Assembly (NCBI RefSeq): GCF_000968685.2
Contig: NZ_LAKD02000088.1
Span: 1-64,000 of the forward strand
DNA: 64,000 nucleotides
DNA from: Streptomyces antioxidans
GTDB lineage: Bacteria; Actinomycetota; Actinomycetes; Streptomycetales; Streptomycetaceae
Reading direction: 5' to 3'
Of the stretch, positions 1 through 7,999 are shown in pieces (position 1 is the first letter of the stretch; each line of letters starts with the position of its first letter). Made by a program: the position numbers and the translations under genes. The notes below the pieces were generated by a model. The model saw only the letters and a program-made list of their open reading frames with translations, did no database searches and had not been told where the DNA came from.

Positions 1-96
1 TCGGTGGGGGCGGCCAGGCATCCGCGCGGGGGCGGCCCGGCACCCGTGCGGGGGCGGGGGGCCCGGTATCCGCAGGGGGCGGCCGGGCATCCGCGT
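1..96. repeat. Degenerate tandem repeat, four units of 22-25 bp
   Basis: Units begin at about 6, 28, 50 and 75. Each starts with GGGGGCGGCC or a close variant and ends in a CATCCGCG-like segment. No convincing gene is seen here. The repeat lies upstream of the methyltransferase leader and may be the 3' flank of a gene outside the window. Confidence 0.6.
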
Positions 97-128
97 GGCG
101 CCGGTCCTCCGGCCGTGGCCGCCTCGGC

Positions 129-172
129 GCGGCCCGCCCCACGGAGGTAAGCGGCCCGCCCCGCGGAGGCAA
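129..172. repeat. 22-bp tandem duplication upstream of the methyltransferase gene
   Basis: Positions 129-150 and 151-172 match at 20 of 22 bases, both built on GCGGCCCGCCCC followed by GGAGG. A TAGGCT hexamer that could be a -10 element follows at 173-178. The duplication therefore sits where a -35 region or upstream operator would be; its function is unknown. Confidence 0.55.
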
Positions 173-253
173 TAGGCTGGGAGCGCCGACGTTCAGCAAC
201 CCGTCGTCCTCGCCTCCGGGCGGTGACGGCACCGCGCCGAGGAGCCACCCGCC

Positions 254-1036
254 GTGTCAGACCCACAGCGCCCCCGTGCGTCCCTCCGTACCGCCGTGGT
301 CTGGGAGGTCCTGAAGGACGCCCTGGACCGGCGGGCCAAGGTCACGGGCCGGGAGCCCGCCGGGGGCGAGGCCGTGCACGGTGCGCTGGACGTCCTGGAC
401 ACCGGCGGCGGCAGCGGCAATTTCGCCGTTCCCGTGGCCCGCCTCGGCCACCGCGTCACCGTGGTCGACCCGAGTCCGAACGCGCTGTTCGCGCTGGAGC
501 GGCGGGCCGCCGAGGCCGGGGTCGCCGACCGGGTGCGCGGGGTTCAGGGCGATGCCCACGGGCTGTTCGACGTGGTCGAGCGCGGCGGTTACGACGTGGT
601 GCTCTGCCACGGCGTCCTGGAGTACGTGGACGACCCCGCCGAGGGCCTGCGGAACGCGGCGGCGGCCCTGCGCCCCGCCGGAACCCTCAGCGTGCTCGCC
701 GCGGGCCTGGGCGGCGCCGTGCTGGCCCGCGCCCTGGCCGGTCACTTCACCGAGGCCCGGCAAGCGCTTACCGGCCCGGAGGGCCGCTGGGGCTCCGGGG
801 ATCCGATGCCGCGCCGCTTCACCGAGGACCAGCTGTCCGGGCTGGTGCGCGCGGCCGGTCTGGAGATCGCCGCGGTGCACGGGGTGCGGGTTTTCGCCGA
901 TCTTGTCCCCGGGGTGCTCGTGGACACCGAGCCCGGGGCGCTGGACGCCCTGTTGCAGCTGGAGGAGGCCGCCGCCGAGCTGCCCGCCTTCCGCTCGGTC
1001 GCCACTCAGCTGCACGTTCTCGCCGAGCGGGACTAG
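254..1036 (+). CDS. Class I SAM-dependent methyltransferase
   Basis: This 260-residue protein has the Rossmann-type methyltransferase signature. Motif I (LDTGGGSGNF) is at about residues 48-57, an acidic strand end (VVDPSPNAL) at 70-78, and a CHGVLEYVDDP motif follows in the middle. It should transfer a methyl group from S-adenosylmethionine, but the acceptor cannot be read from the sequence. The GTG start at 254 is preceded by GAGGAG at 238-243. No signal peptide or membrane segment is visible, so it is probably cytoplasmic. It lies alone in the plus orientation, 283 bp before the DUF3040 gene. Confidence 0.85.
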   Translation: MSDPQRPRASLRTAVVWEVLKDALDRRAKVTGREPAGGEAVHGALDVLDTGGGSGNFAVPVARLGHRVTVVDPSPNALFALERRAAEAGVADRVRGVQGDAHGLFDVVERGGYDVVLCHGVLEYVDDPAEGLRNAAAALRPAGTLSVLAAGLGGAVLARALAGHFTEARQALTGPEGRWGSGDPMPRRFTEDQLSGLVRAAGLEIAAVHGVRVFADLVPGVLVDTEPGALDALLQLEEAAAELPAFRSVATQLHVLAERD

Positions 1037-1319
1037 AGACCGGACCAGAGCGCTCCACGCGCCCCATCCGACGGCGGGCGGCGCAGGTGGAGTCGGCCAC
1101 AGGAGACCCGATCGGACGCCCGGCGCCGTATGATCGGGGTACACCGTCCGGCATGGCAAATCGGCGGGAGGGGAATGGACGTCTCAGCGTCAACTTTCGC
1201 CGCGCCCGAAGGGGTGGGCGAATTGGCGTTGAGGGGCGGGTTTCACGGGGGCGATTCCCTGCCTATCCTGAAAGGGTCGCACCCGGTCGCCCCCCGCGAC
1301 CGACGAGTAGGAGGACTCC
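1037..1319. other. Intergenic region upstream of the DUF3040 gene
   Basis: I see no supportable gene here. A TATCCT hexamer at 1264-1269 could be a -10 element for the downstream gene. AGGAGG at 1311-1316 is its ribosome binding site. Confidence 0.4.
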
Positions 1320-1712
1320 GTGCCGCTCTCGGAGCACGAGCAGCGCATGCTCGAGCAAATGGAGCGAGCGCTGTACGCCGAAGATCCCAAGTTCGCGACA
1401 GCGCTTGAGGGAAGCGGCCTGCGAACGTACACCCGGCGACGGGTCTACCAGGCGGTCGCGGGTTTTCTGGTGGGCATCGCACTCCTCATGGTCGGGGTGA
1501 TCGTTCCCCAGATCTGGATCAGCGTGGTGGGCTTCCTGATCATGCTGGGATGCGCGGTGCTCGCGGTGACCGGTTGGCGCAAGGCTCCCAAACCCGGTGA
1601 GGCGCAGAGTGGCGGCGGGGCGGCTCCCCGTCGTCAGGGCCGTCAGCGCCGTTCGATGATGACACGCATCGAGGAGCGCTGGCAGCGGCGCCGTGATGAG
1701 CAGGGCCACTGA
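1320..1712 (+). CDS. DUF3040 small membrane protein
   Basis: This 130-residue protein matches the actinobacterial DUF3040 family. It starts with MPLSEHEQRMLEQMERALYA, typical of the family, has two hydrophobic segments at about residues 46-65 and 67-86, and ends in a basic Arg/Gln-rich tail. The family has no established function; a small two-helix membrane protein is all that can be stated. The GTG start at 1320 has AGGAGG just upstream. A strong hairpin terminator follows the stop codon. In related streptomycetes a DUF3040 gene commonly sits just outside the dcw cluster. Confidence 0.8.
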   Translation: MPLSEHEQRMLEQMERALYAEDPKFATALEGSGLRTYTRRRVYQAVAGFLVGIALLMVGVIVPQIWISVVGFLIMLGCAVLAVTGWRKAPKPGEAQSGGGAAPRRQGRQRRSMMTRIEERWQRRRDEQGH

Positions 1713-1733
1713 GAATTCAGGGATGAGCGGTTG

Positions 1734-1766
1734 AGGGGCGGTCGCCGACTGGCGACCGCCCCTTCT
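1734..1766 (+). terminator. Hairpin terminator after the DUF3040 gene
   Basis: GGGGCGGTCGCC at 1735-1746 pairs perfectly with 1751-1762 around the loop GACT. The A1734-T1763 pair extends the stem to 13 bp, and a short T-rich tail follows. It separates two convergent genes. Confidence 0.8.
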
Positions 1767-1945
1767 CATCACCAGGGCTTCCTCGCTGCCAGGGCTTCGC
1801 CCCTGGGCCCCGCTCTGAGGGGCGGAGCCCCGCCGGGCGGCGGAGCCGCGTATCGCTGGCCCCGCACCTCCCCGGCCCCATGGGGCCGCAGGCGCCCAGA
1901 GTCGCGGGCGCCCGGGGCCGCCGGGGATCAGTTCCGGCCCGGGGA
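1767..1945. other. Convergent intergenic region with GC-rich hairpins
   Basis: No gene is seen. The stretch includes a small CCAGGG/CCCTGG hairpin near 1791-1808 and a GGGGCGGAGCCCC unit near 1818-1833. That unit is the reverse complement of the core repeated at 26.4, 47.0, 50.1 and 60.2 kb. It may serve as the terminator of the minus-strand transglutaminase operon. Confidence 0.45.
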
Positions 1946-4378
1946 TCAGTTCCCCTGCTGGCCGCGCGGGGTCCGCAGCCGGGAGGCCCAGCGGGCCCAG
2001 CGGGGCGCTCCCCACCGCTCGACCAGCGCGGACCAGCGCTGTCCCGCCGCCCACACCAGCTGGGCCACGGACCGCGGGGCCAGCAGCGCCCGCGCCCGCT
2101 CCCGCCGTCCCGCCGTGGCCCGGAATCCGGCCAGCACCAGCCGGACGTCGTCGGCCACGCCCGTGACCGGGCGCGGATCCGGTGCGTACAGCACCTGCTC
2201 GACCGCCTCGGCCACCCGCTGTGCCGCCCGGGCCGAATCGTGGTCGAGCCCGGCGGTCCGCACCATGCGGCTCACCGCTCTGCGCGAGGTCAGCGAGTCG
2301 TCCGGCAGCACGCCGAAGTCCCAGGCCGAGTCGGTGAGTTCACGCCATGCGGCGAGCACCCGGTCGACCGCGTCCTGCTGGGTGCGCCCGCCCGAGCCGT
2401 TCAGTCTGCGGGTCCGTATCCGCCGCCGCCACAGCATGGGCAGCAGGGGCACCACGGCCAGCAGCACCGCCAGCGAGGTCCAGCTGGTGACCTTGGTGGC
2501 CGACCAGCCCCCGCCCGAGGCGCCGTTGTCCGGCTGCTGGGCCGCGGCGCCGTCACAGGTGCCCAGCTTCTTCATGTCCGGGGGGCAGCTGTCGGACGCG
2601 GTCGGCGTGGCCGTCGGCTCGGCGGTCTCGGTGGGCTCGGCCGTGGGCTCGTCGGTCGGGGCACCCGATGGCGTCTGCTCCATCGTGTAGTCGGGCTGGG
2701 TGCCACGGCTCGGGGTGGGCTCGAAACGGGTCCAGCCCACGCCCTCGAAGTACAGCTCGGGCCAGGCGTGCGCGTCCTTCAGCCCCACCGACACCGAGCC
2801 GTCCGCCTGGGCGGTGCCGGGGGTGAACCCGACCGCGACCCGCGCCGGAATGCCCAGCGTCCTGGCCATCGCGGCCATCGAGAAGGAGAAGTGGACGCAG
2901 AAGCCCTCCTTCTGCTTCAGGAACCGGACGATGGCGGCCGAGCCGCTGCCCGACTGCACCTCGGTGTCGTAGCGGAATCCTCCGCTCACCGCGAACCAGT
3001 CCTGGAGCTTGACCGCCTTCTCGTACGCGTTGCCCGCGCCGGCGGTCACCTCCCGCGCCGTACGGGCCACCACGGACGGCAGCGAGTCCGGCACCTCCGT
3101 GTACTCGTTCCGCAGCCGGGAGGGCGGGGCCGGGGCGTCCGCCAGCTGGTCGGCCGTCGGCTCCACCAGCAGGCTGGTGACCCGGTAGCGCGCGCCCCGG
3201 GTGGTCTGGCCGCGGTCGCCGACCAGCGTGCGGCCCTCCGGCTCATAGCGCCAGCGCCCGTCGATATCGACCCTTGACGCGGGGTAGGGGAGGGGCAGCC
3301 AGTTCTGCGCGTACCAGTCGGCGGCCGAGATCGAGGTGTCGACGGAGGAGACCCGGACCGAGGGGCCGAGCCCGGCGGGCGAGGGAAGCTGACTGGGCAC
3401 ATCGGTGACATGCCGCTCGGACGACTTCCACGAGGTGCCGTCGAACCGGTCCAGCGCCACGATCCGCAGATAGAGGTCCTGGGTGGTCTGCGAGGAGGTG
3501 CGATAGCGCAGCACCTCCTTGTTCTCCGGCTGGTTCAGGCTGTCCTGCAGTGACACCAGCGGATTGACCGCCGAGATCGTGCCGCCACCGCTGCCCGCCC
3601 CGCCGTTGCCCCCCTGCCGGTCCAGCAGCCCGCCGTCCAGCGACGGCAGCACCGCGGGCACCGCCAGCGCGATGCCGAGCGCCAGCACGCCGATCCTGCG
3701 GCCGGTGCGCACCGGGGCGAGCGCCGGGCTGCCCCCGGCCCCGGCCAGGCCCGAGGGCGGCATACCCGCCGGGTGCCGGGCGCCGCCGCTGAACACCCGG
3801 CCCCACTGGGACAGCCGGTCCCGGCCCTCGGCCAGGAGCAGCAGCAGATAGCCGGCCGCAGCCAGCAGGAACCACAGCCAGTCGCTCCCGTCGTCGGACA
3901 GACCGGCCGCCACCGAATAGAGCGCGAGCAGCGGAAGCCCGGAGGGTGCCGCGCTGCGGTACGTCACCGCGAGCGCGTCGACCACCAGGCCGATCACCAG
4001 CACCCCGCCCACCAGCATCAGCCGGATGCCATCGGTGAGCGGCGCGGGGATCGCGTACTGCCCCACGTCGTCGGCGCCGTCGCGCAGCAGCAGAGTGAAT
4101 TCGTGGAGCGCCTGCGGGCTCGGCAGCAGCCCGCCCAGCGCCTGCTCGTGGGCGAAGACCAGGGTGAGCAGCAGCAGCGTCACCACGGCCTGCGCGACCA
4201 CCGTCAGCGGGCGGGCCAGCGGCACCCGGCGGGCCGCCACGCCCGTGACGCTCTGGACCGCCAGCAACAGGACGGCCTGCAACAGCCAGCTCGCCGGATC
4301 CACCAGCGGCAGCAGCGCACAGGACGCCGCCACCGTGGCCACCGCCGCACATATCGCGAGCCGAACGCTTCCACTCAT
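1946..4378 (-). CDS. TgpA-type transmembrane transglutaminase-like protein
   Basis: This 810-residue protein starts with six or seven hydrophobic segments and then has an extracytoplasmic transglutaminase-core domain. The catalytic Cys is Cys494 in GFCVHFSFSMAAMAR, and the His is His537 in DAHAWPELYF, followed by GWTRFEPTP. Another transmembrane segment and a cytoplasmic tail follow. The ATG at 4378 is chosen because it overlaps the DUF58 stop codon as ATGA and because the hydrophobic N-terminus begins there; upstream codons look non-coding. The family is linked to MoxR and DUF58 partners, as here. The natural substrate is unknown; peptide cross-linking or hydrolysis at the cell surface is an inference. 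Confidence 0.88.
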   Translation of the reverse strand: MSGSVRLAICAAVATVAASCALLPLVDPASWLLQAVLLLAVQSVTGVAARRVPLARPLTVVAQAVVTLLLLTLVFAHEQALGGLLPSPQALHEFTLLLRDGADDVGQYAIPAPLTDGIRLMLVGGVLVIGLVVDALAVTYRSAAPSGLPLLALYSVAAGLSDDGSDWLWFLLAAAGYLLLLLAEGRDRLSQWGRVFSGGARHPAGMPPSGLAGAGGSPALAPVRTGRRIGVLALGIALAVPAVLPSLDGGLLDRQGGNGGAGSGGGTISAVNPLVSLQDSLNQPENKEVLRYRTSSQTTQDLYLRIVALDRFDGTSWKSSERHVTDVPSQLPSPAGLGPSVRVSSVDTSISAADWYAQNWLPLPYPASRVDIDGRWRYEPEGRTLVGDRGQTTRGARYRVTSLLVEPTADQLADAPAPPSRLRNEYTEVPDSLPSVVARTAREVTAGAGNAYEKAVKLQDWFAVSGGFRYDTEVQSGSGSAAIVRFLKQKEGFCVHFSFSMAAMARTLGIPARVAVGFTPGTAQADGSVSVGLKDAHAWPELYFEGVGWTRFEPTPSRGTQPDYTMEQTPSGAPTDEPTAEPTETAEPTATPTASDSCPPDMKKLGTCDGAAAQQPDNGASGGGWSATKVTSWTSLAVLLAVVPLLPMLWRRRIRTRRLNGSGGRTQQDAVDRVLAAWRELTDSAWDFGVLPDDSLTSRRAVSRMVRTAGLDHDSARAAQRVAEAVEQVLYAPDPRPVTGVADDVRLVLAGFRATAGRRERARALLAPRSVAQLVWAAGQRWSALVERWGAPRWARWASRLRTPRGQQGN

Positions 4379-5766
4379 GTCCAGCTCCCCGTCATGCCGC
4401 CGACCGCGCGGCTCCCGGCGTCCGCCCGGGTGGCGCCCTGGGCGTCGGCCTGCCGCCACAGCTGTGCCAGGGAGACTCCCGGGCCGACCGGCAGCGCCGT
4501 CCACCCCGCCTCGCGCAGCCGCCGCAGCCGGTCCTCCAGGTCCGGTCCACTCCCGAACTCCGCCCCGCGCGACCAGGCGGCGCCGTCCAGTACGAAGGCC
4601 ACCGCGGCCGTGGTGCGGTGCCGCATCCGGGCGGCCATCGCCGCCTGTTCCTCGTCCAGATCGCCCAGGAAGGCCACCAGCAGTCCCTCTCCGCCGCCGC
4701 GCAGCACCTCATAGGCGGGCGAGAGCCCTCCGCCGTCGGAGTGGTCCACCACGGCGAGGGTGTCCAGCATCAGCCCGGCCGTCTCCGCCGAGTCATGGGT
4801 GGAACCGGTGAAGCCGCCTCCGCCGTCCCGGCCCGGCACCGAGCTTCCGGTGTCGGTCAGCAGCCGGACCGCATACCCCCGCTCCAGCAGGTGCACCGCG
4901 GCCGACGCCGCCCCGGAGACCGCCCATTCGAAGGCCGAGTCCGGCCCGGAGCCGAAGTGGGCGGTGCGCCGGGTGTCCAGCAGCACCGTGCAGTGGGCCC
5001 GCTGCGGCTGCTCCTCCCGGCGGACCATGAGCTCCCCGTAGCGCGCCGTGGAGCGCCAGTGCACCCGGCGCAGATCGTCGCCCACGCGATAGCCGCGCGG
5101 GATGACGTCGTCCTCACCGGCCAGGGCCAGTGAGCGGTGCCTTCCGTCCCCGTACCCCGCGGCCTCGCCGGTCAGGCGCACCGGGGGCAGCGGCTCGACC
5201 TGGGGCACCACCGTGAGCGTGTCGTAGGTGCTGAAGGCGCGGGTGAGCTCGCACATCCCGAACGGATCGCTCAGCCGCAGCTGCAGCGGGCCCAGCGGAT
5301 AGCGGCCGCGCAGATCCGAGCGCACCCGGTAGGACACCTCGCGGCGGCCGCCCGGCTCCACCCGGTCCAGTACGAACCTCGGGCGCGGCCCCAGGACGTA
5401 GGGCACCCGGTCCTGGAGCATCAGCAGCCCGGTGGGCAGCCGCGAGACATTGTCCATCCGCAGGTGCACCCGGGCCTCGGAGCCCGCGGGGACCCGCGCG
5501 GGCGCGAGCCGCCGGCTGCCAGCGACCCGGTACCGGGTGCGGTAGACCACGGCCACACAGACCAGCGGCAGCGCGGCCAGCAGCAGCCCGACCCGCAGCA
5601 GATCCGCCTGGCCCAGGACATAGCTGCACACCGCGGCGGCCACCCCGGCGGCCAGGAAGGAACGGCCGCGGGTGGTCAGACCGGCGAGGGCGGTCCGCAG
5701 CCCGCCCGACCGCTCACCGGCGCCGGGCCCCTCGGGATCCATGTCCGTCCCCCCTGCGGCCATCAC
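4375..5766 (-). CDS. DUF58 domain protein
   Basis: This 463-residue protein has two hydrophobic segments at about residues 37-76 and the DUF58 signature at about 221-250, with PRGYRVGDDLRRVHWRSTAR as its core. The C-terminal part resembles a von Willebrand factor A-like fold, as is usual in the family. The GTG at 5766 overlaps the upstream moxR stop codon; an ATG at 5763 is equally possible. The downstream transglutaminase gene overlaps by four bases, so the three genes form a coupled operon. DUF58 proteins usually work with MoxR ATPases, by analogy as a membrane adaptor in a chaperone-like complex. The exact role here is unknown. Confidence 0.88.
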   Translation of the reverse strand: MMAAGGTDMDPEGPGAGERSGGLRTALAGLTTRGRSFLAAGVAAAVCSYVLGQADLLRVGLLLAALPLVCVAVVYRTRYRVAGSRRLAPARVPAGSEARVHLRMDNVSRLPTGLLMLQDRVPYVLGPRPRFVLDRVEPGGRREVSYRVRSDLRGRYPLGPLQLRLSDPFGMCELTRAFSTYDTLTVVPQVEPLPPVRLTGEAAGYGDGRHRSLALAGEDDVIPRGYRVGDDLRRVHWRSTARYGELMVRREEQPQRAHCTVLLDTRRTAHFGSGPDSAFEWAVSGAASAAVHLLERGYAVRLLTDTGSSVPGRDGGGGFTGSTHDSAETAGLMLDTLAVVDHSDGGGLSPAYEVLRGGGEGLLVAFLGDLDEEQAAMAARMRHRTTAAVAFVLDGAAWSRGAEFGSGPDLEDRLRRLREAGWTALPVGPGVSLAQLWRQADAQGATRADAGSRAVGGMTGSWT

Positions 5767-6815
5767 GGCCTCCGCGCGCCCGGCTGCTGCCGCCCGAAGT
5801 CGGCCGGGGGCATGGGCGGCATGGGGGGCATCCCGCCCGCGCCGCGCTGGGCGGAGGTGGGCACCGGGGTGTGCTGCAGGATGTCCGCGACGACCTGCTC
5901 GGAGGTGCGGCGGTTCAGCTGGGCCTGCGCGGTGGGCAGCAGCCGGTGGGCCAGCACCGCGACGGCCAGGGACTGCACATCGTCCGGCAGCGCGAACTCC
6001 CGCCCGGCCAGCGCGGCCGCCGCCTTGGCGGCCCGCAGCAGATGCAGCGTGGCGCGCGGCGAGGCGCCCAGCCGCAGATCGGGGTGGCTGCGGGTGGCGG
6101 CCACCAGGTCCACCGCGTAACGCCGGACGGCCTCGGCGACATGCACCGAGCGCACCGCCTCGATCAGCTTGACGATCTCATGGGCGTGCGCCACCGGCTG
6201 CAGGTCGTCCAGCGGGGAGACCCCGCCGTGGACGTCCAGCATCTCGAGCTCGGCCTGCGGGCTGGGGTACCCGATGGAGACACGGACCATGAAGCGGTCC
6301 CGCTGCGCCTCGGGCAGCGGATAGGTGCCCTCCATCTCGACCGGGTTCTGCGTGGCCACCACCATGAAGGGGTTGGGCAGCTCATGGCCCTCCCCGTCGA
6401 TGGTGACCTGGCGCTCCTCCATCGACTCCAGCAGCGCGGACTGGGTCTTGGGCGAGGCGCGGTTGATCTCGTCGCCGATCACGATCTGGGCGAAGATGGC
6501 GCCCGGCTTGAACTCGAACTCCTTGCGCTGCTGGTCGAAGATGCTCACGCCGGTGATGTCGGACGGCAGCAGGTCCGGGGTGAACTGGATCCGCCGCACG
6601 GAGCAGTCGATGGACCGGGCGAGCGCCTTGGCCAGCATCGTCTTGCCCACGCCCGGGACGTCCTCGATCAGCAGATGTCCCTCGGCGAGCAGCACGGTCA
6701 GCGAAAGCCGTACGACCTCGGGCTTGCCCTCGATCACACCCTCCACCGACCTGCGGATCCGATCCGCTGTGGTGGTCAGATCGCTGAGGCTCGCTCGTTC
6801 GTCATAGGTCGTCAC
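5763..6815 (-). CDS. moxR: MoxR-family AAA+ ATPase
   Basis: This 350-residue cytoplasmic ATPase has Walker A EDVPGVGKTM at about residues 51-60 and a Walker B-type VIGDEINRASP segment. Sensor-like and lid regions (ATQNPVEMEGTYPLPEAQRDRF) are typical of MoxR. The C-terminus is Pro/Met-rich. MoxR ATPases act as chaperones that activate partner proteins, often with VWA or DUF58 proteins encoded alongside, as here. It is the first gene of the moxR-DUF58-transglutaminase operon. The 220-bp leader contains a hairpin and an inverted repeat. Confidence 0.92.
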   Translation of the reverse strand: MTTYDERASLSDLTTTADRIRRSVEGVIEGKPEVVRLSLTVLLAEGHLLIEDVPGVGKTMLAKALARSIDCSVRRIQFTPDLLPSDITGVSIFDQQRKEFEFKPGAIFAQIVIGDEINRASPKTQSALLESMEERQVTIDGEGHELPNPFMVVATQNPVEMEGTYPLPEAQRDRFMVRVSIGYPSPQAELEMLDVHGGVSPLDDLQPVAHAHEIVKLIEAVRSVHVAEAVRRYAVDLVAATRSHPDLRLGASPRATLHLLRAAKAAAALAGREFALPDDVQSLAVAVLAHRLLPTAQAQLNRRTSEQVVADILQHTPVPTSAQRGAGGMPPMPPMPPADFGRQQPGARRP

Positions 6816-6888
6816 CCGGCCCTCCTCGGCCCGTTCTCAGGGCCGCTGCCCTCGGAACGGACCGGCCCACCGCAAACGCTGGCATCGG

Positions 6889-6910
6889 TCCCCCGCGTGG
6901 TCGCGGGGGA
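6889..6910 (-). promoter_or_regulatory. Hairpin in the moxR leader
   Basis: TCCCCCGCG at 6889-6897 pairs perfectly with 6902-6910 around a 4-nt loop. It starts about 74 bp upstream of the moxR start codon, so it could be part of the 5' leader or an operator. No T-tract follows on the minus strand, so a terminator is less likely. Confidence 0.4.
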
Positions 6911-6965
6911 CGATGTCACCTATGCATTCTTGCGGTCTCCGCGGCCTCGCGTCACTCGGCTGTGG

Positions 6966-6980
6966 ATAACCCGGGGTTAT
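6966..6980. promoter_or_regulatory. Inverted repeat ATAACCC-G-GGGTTAT upstream of moxR
   Basis: The two 7-bp arms are perfect, with one central base. AT-rich symmetric sites are rare in this GC-rich sequence, so it stands out. It lies about 150 bp upstream of moxR and 55 bp past the carbonic anhydrase stop codon. It could be an operator or a small terminator; no regulator is identifiable. Confidence 0.4.
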
Positions 6981-7035
6981 TTGTCACGCTTGTACGAGTT
7001 CGAGTGCTGAATCCCTTCCGCATCTTCAGCCTCTC

Positions 7036-7590
7036 TCACGTCCGCGGCGTGACCTCCCGCAGCAGACCCGTCGTCACATCGAAGACAAAGCCGCGGATGT
7101 CGTCGGTGTGCAGCAGGAACGGCGAGGTGCGCACCCGCTCCATCGACTGGCGGACGTCGGCGTCGAGGTCCCTGAACGCCTCGACCGCCCACGACGGCCG
7201 CTGTCCCACCTCCTCCTCCAGCTCGTGCCGGAAGTCCTCGGTGAGGTTCAGCAGACCGCAGCCGGTGTGGTGGATGAGCACGACGCTCTGGGTCCCGAGG
7301 GCCCGCTGGCTGATGGTCAGGGACCGGATGATGTCGTCGGTGACCACACCGCCCGCGTTGCGGATGGTGTGGCAGTCGCCCAGCTCCAGGCCGAGTGCCT
7401 CGTGCAGGTCCAGACGGGCGTCCATGCACGCGACGATGGCGACGCGCCGCACCGGCCGCGCGTCCATCCCCGGATCGGTGAACTTCTCGGCATATGCGCG
7501 GTTGGCCTCCACGAGGCTGTCGGTGACCGTCTCTCCCGTACGGGCGTCGCGGTCGGTGGACGGATTCGGCTGCGGCGCTGATATCGACAT
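7036..7590 (-). CDS. Beta-class carbonic anhydrase
   Basis: This 184-residue enzyme interconverts CO2 and bicarbonate. The beta-class zinc ligands are visible as Cys55 in CMDAR, and His108 and Cys111 in HHTGC; Asp57 and Arg59 form the conserved dyad. The ATG at 7588-7590 starts MSISAPQPNPSTD. Longer in-frame extensions upstream have non-coding composition. The gene is monocistronic, between moxR (same strand) and the divergent rsmH. It is probably cytoplasmic and supplies bicarbonate for carboxylations, which is a family inference. Confidence 0.92.
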   Translation of the reverse strand: MSISAPQPNPSTDRDARTGETVTDSLVEANRAYAEKFTDPGMDARPVRRVAIVACMDARLDLHEALGLELGDCHTIRNAGGVVTDDIIRSLTISQRALGTQSVVLIHHTGCGLLNLTEDFRHELEEEVGQRPSWAVEAFRDLDADVRQSMERVRTSPFLLHTDDIRGFVFDVTTGLLREVTPRT

Positions 7591-7765
7591 GACGAGGACG
7601 CTACCTCTCACCAGGGATTTTTGTCTTCTCTTTAGGTAGGGCAAACGAGGGCAACGGGGTGGGCCGAAAGGGTGGTGTGAGGCAATCCACAGCCCCTCCC
7701 GCCCCGCGTTCCGGTGCCCAAGGAAGGGGATACCCCTCCTGCGGCGGGACGCGCAGGCCGGTTGG

Positions 7766-7793
7766 TTGACCGAAGGGACGAGTGGACTAAAGT
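7766..7793 (+). promoter_or_regulatory. Candidate promoter of the dcw operon
   Basis: TTGACC at 7766-7771 and TAAAGT at 7788-7793, separated by 16 bp, resemble a housekeeping actinobacterial promoter. The -10 element lies inside the MraZ box, so a bound MraZ-type protein would block it. The resulting 5' leader would be about 200 nt. Confidence 0.45.
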
Positions 7794-7805
7794 GGCGCGA
7801 AGTGG
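7781..7805 (+). promoter_or_regulatory. MraZ box: three AGTGG repeats with exact 10-bp spacing
   Basis: AGTGG occurs at 7781, 7791 and 7801, each separated by 5 bp. MraZ proteins bind arrays of short TGG-containing direct repeats with 10-bp period in front of dcw operons, and this array fits that architecture. It lies 195 bp before rsmH. No mraZ gene lies between it and rsmH, which is the usual place for it. Confidence 0.75.
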
Positions 7806-7999
7806 GAGGCGTGACGCTCCCCTCGGATCCCGGAATTTCGCGTGAGCGCGGTGCGTACGTACCCCTCGGCCTCCTCCCGCTCCGGCTGCCTGACGTCACT
7901 TCCCCGGCGCCAGTAGGCCACTTCCCCTTCAGAGCGGGTGGGGACCCGGCGGTGCGTACCATCCTCGCCCGATCCTCAGAAGGGCGCACGAGCAGCGCA

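Larger units (their letters stand above)
7591..7999. other. Divergent regulatory region between carbonic anhydrase and rsmH
   Basis: This 409-bp gap carries the promoters of both flanking operons. The rsmH-proximal side has the MraZ box at 7781-7805 and a TGACGTCA palindrome at 7891-7898. No mraZ gene is present, and no ORF here has coding-like composition. An open frame that runs into rsmH from 7766 is a non-coding extension. Confidence 0.6.

Noticed and set aside
7766..7999. N-terminal extension of RsmH from 7766
   Set aside because: It covers the MraZ box and promoter, lacks family similarity and has non-coding composition.
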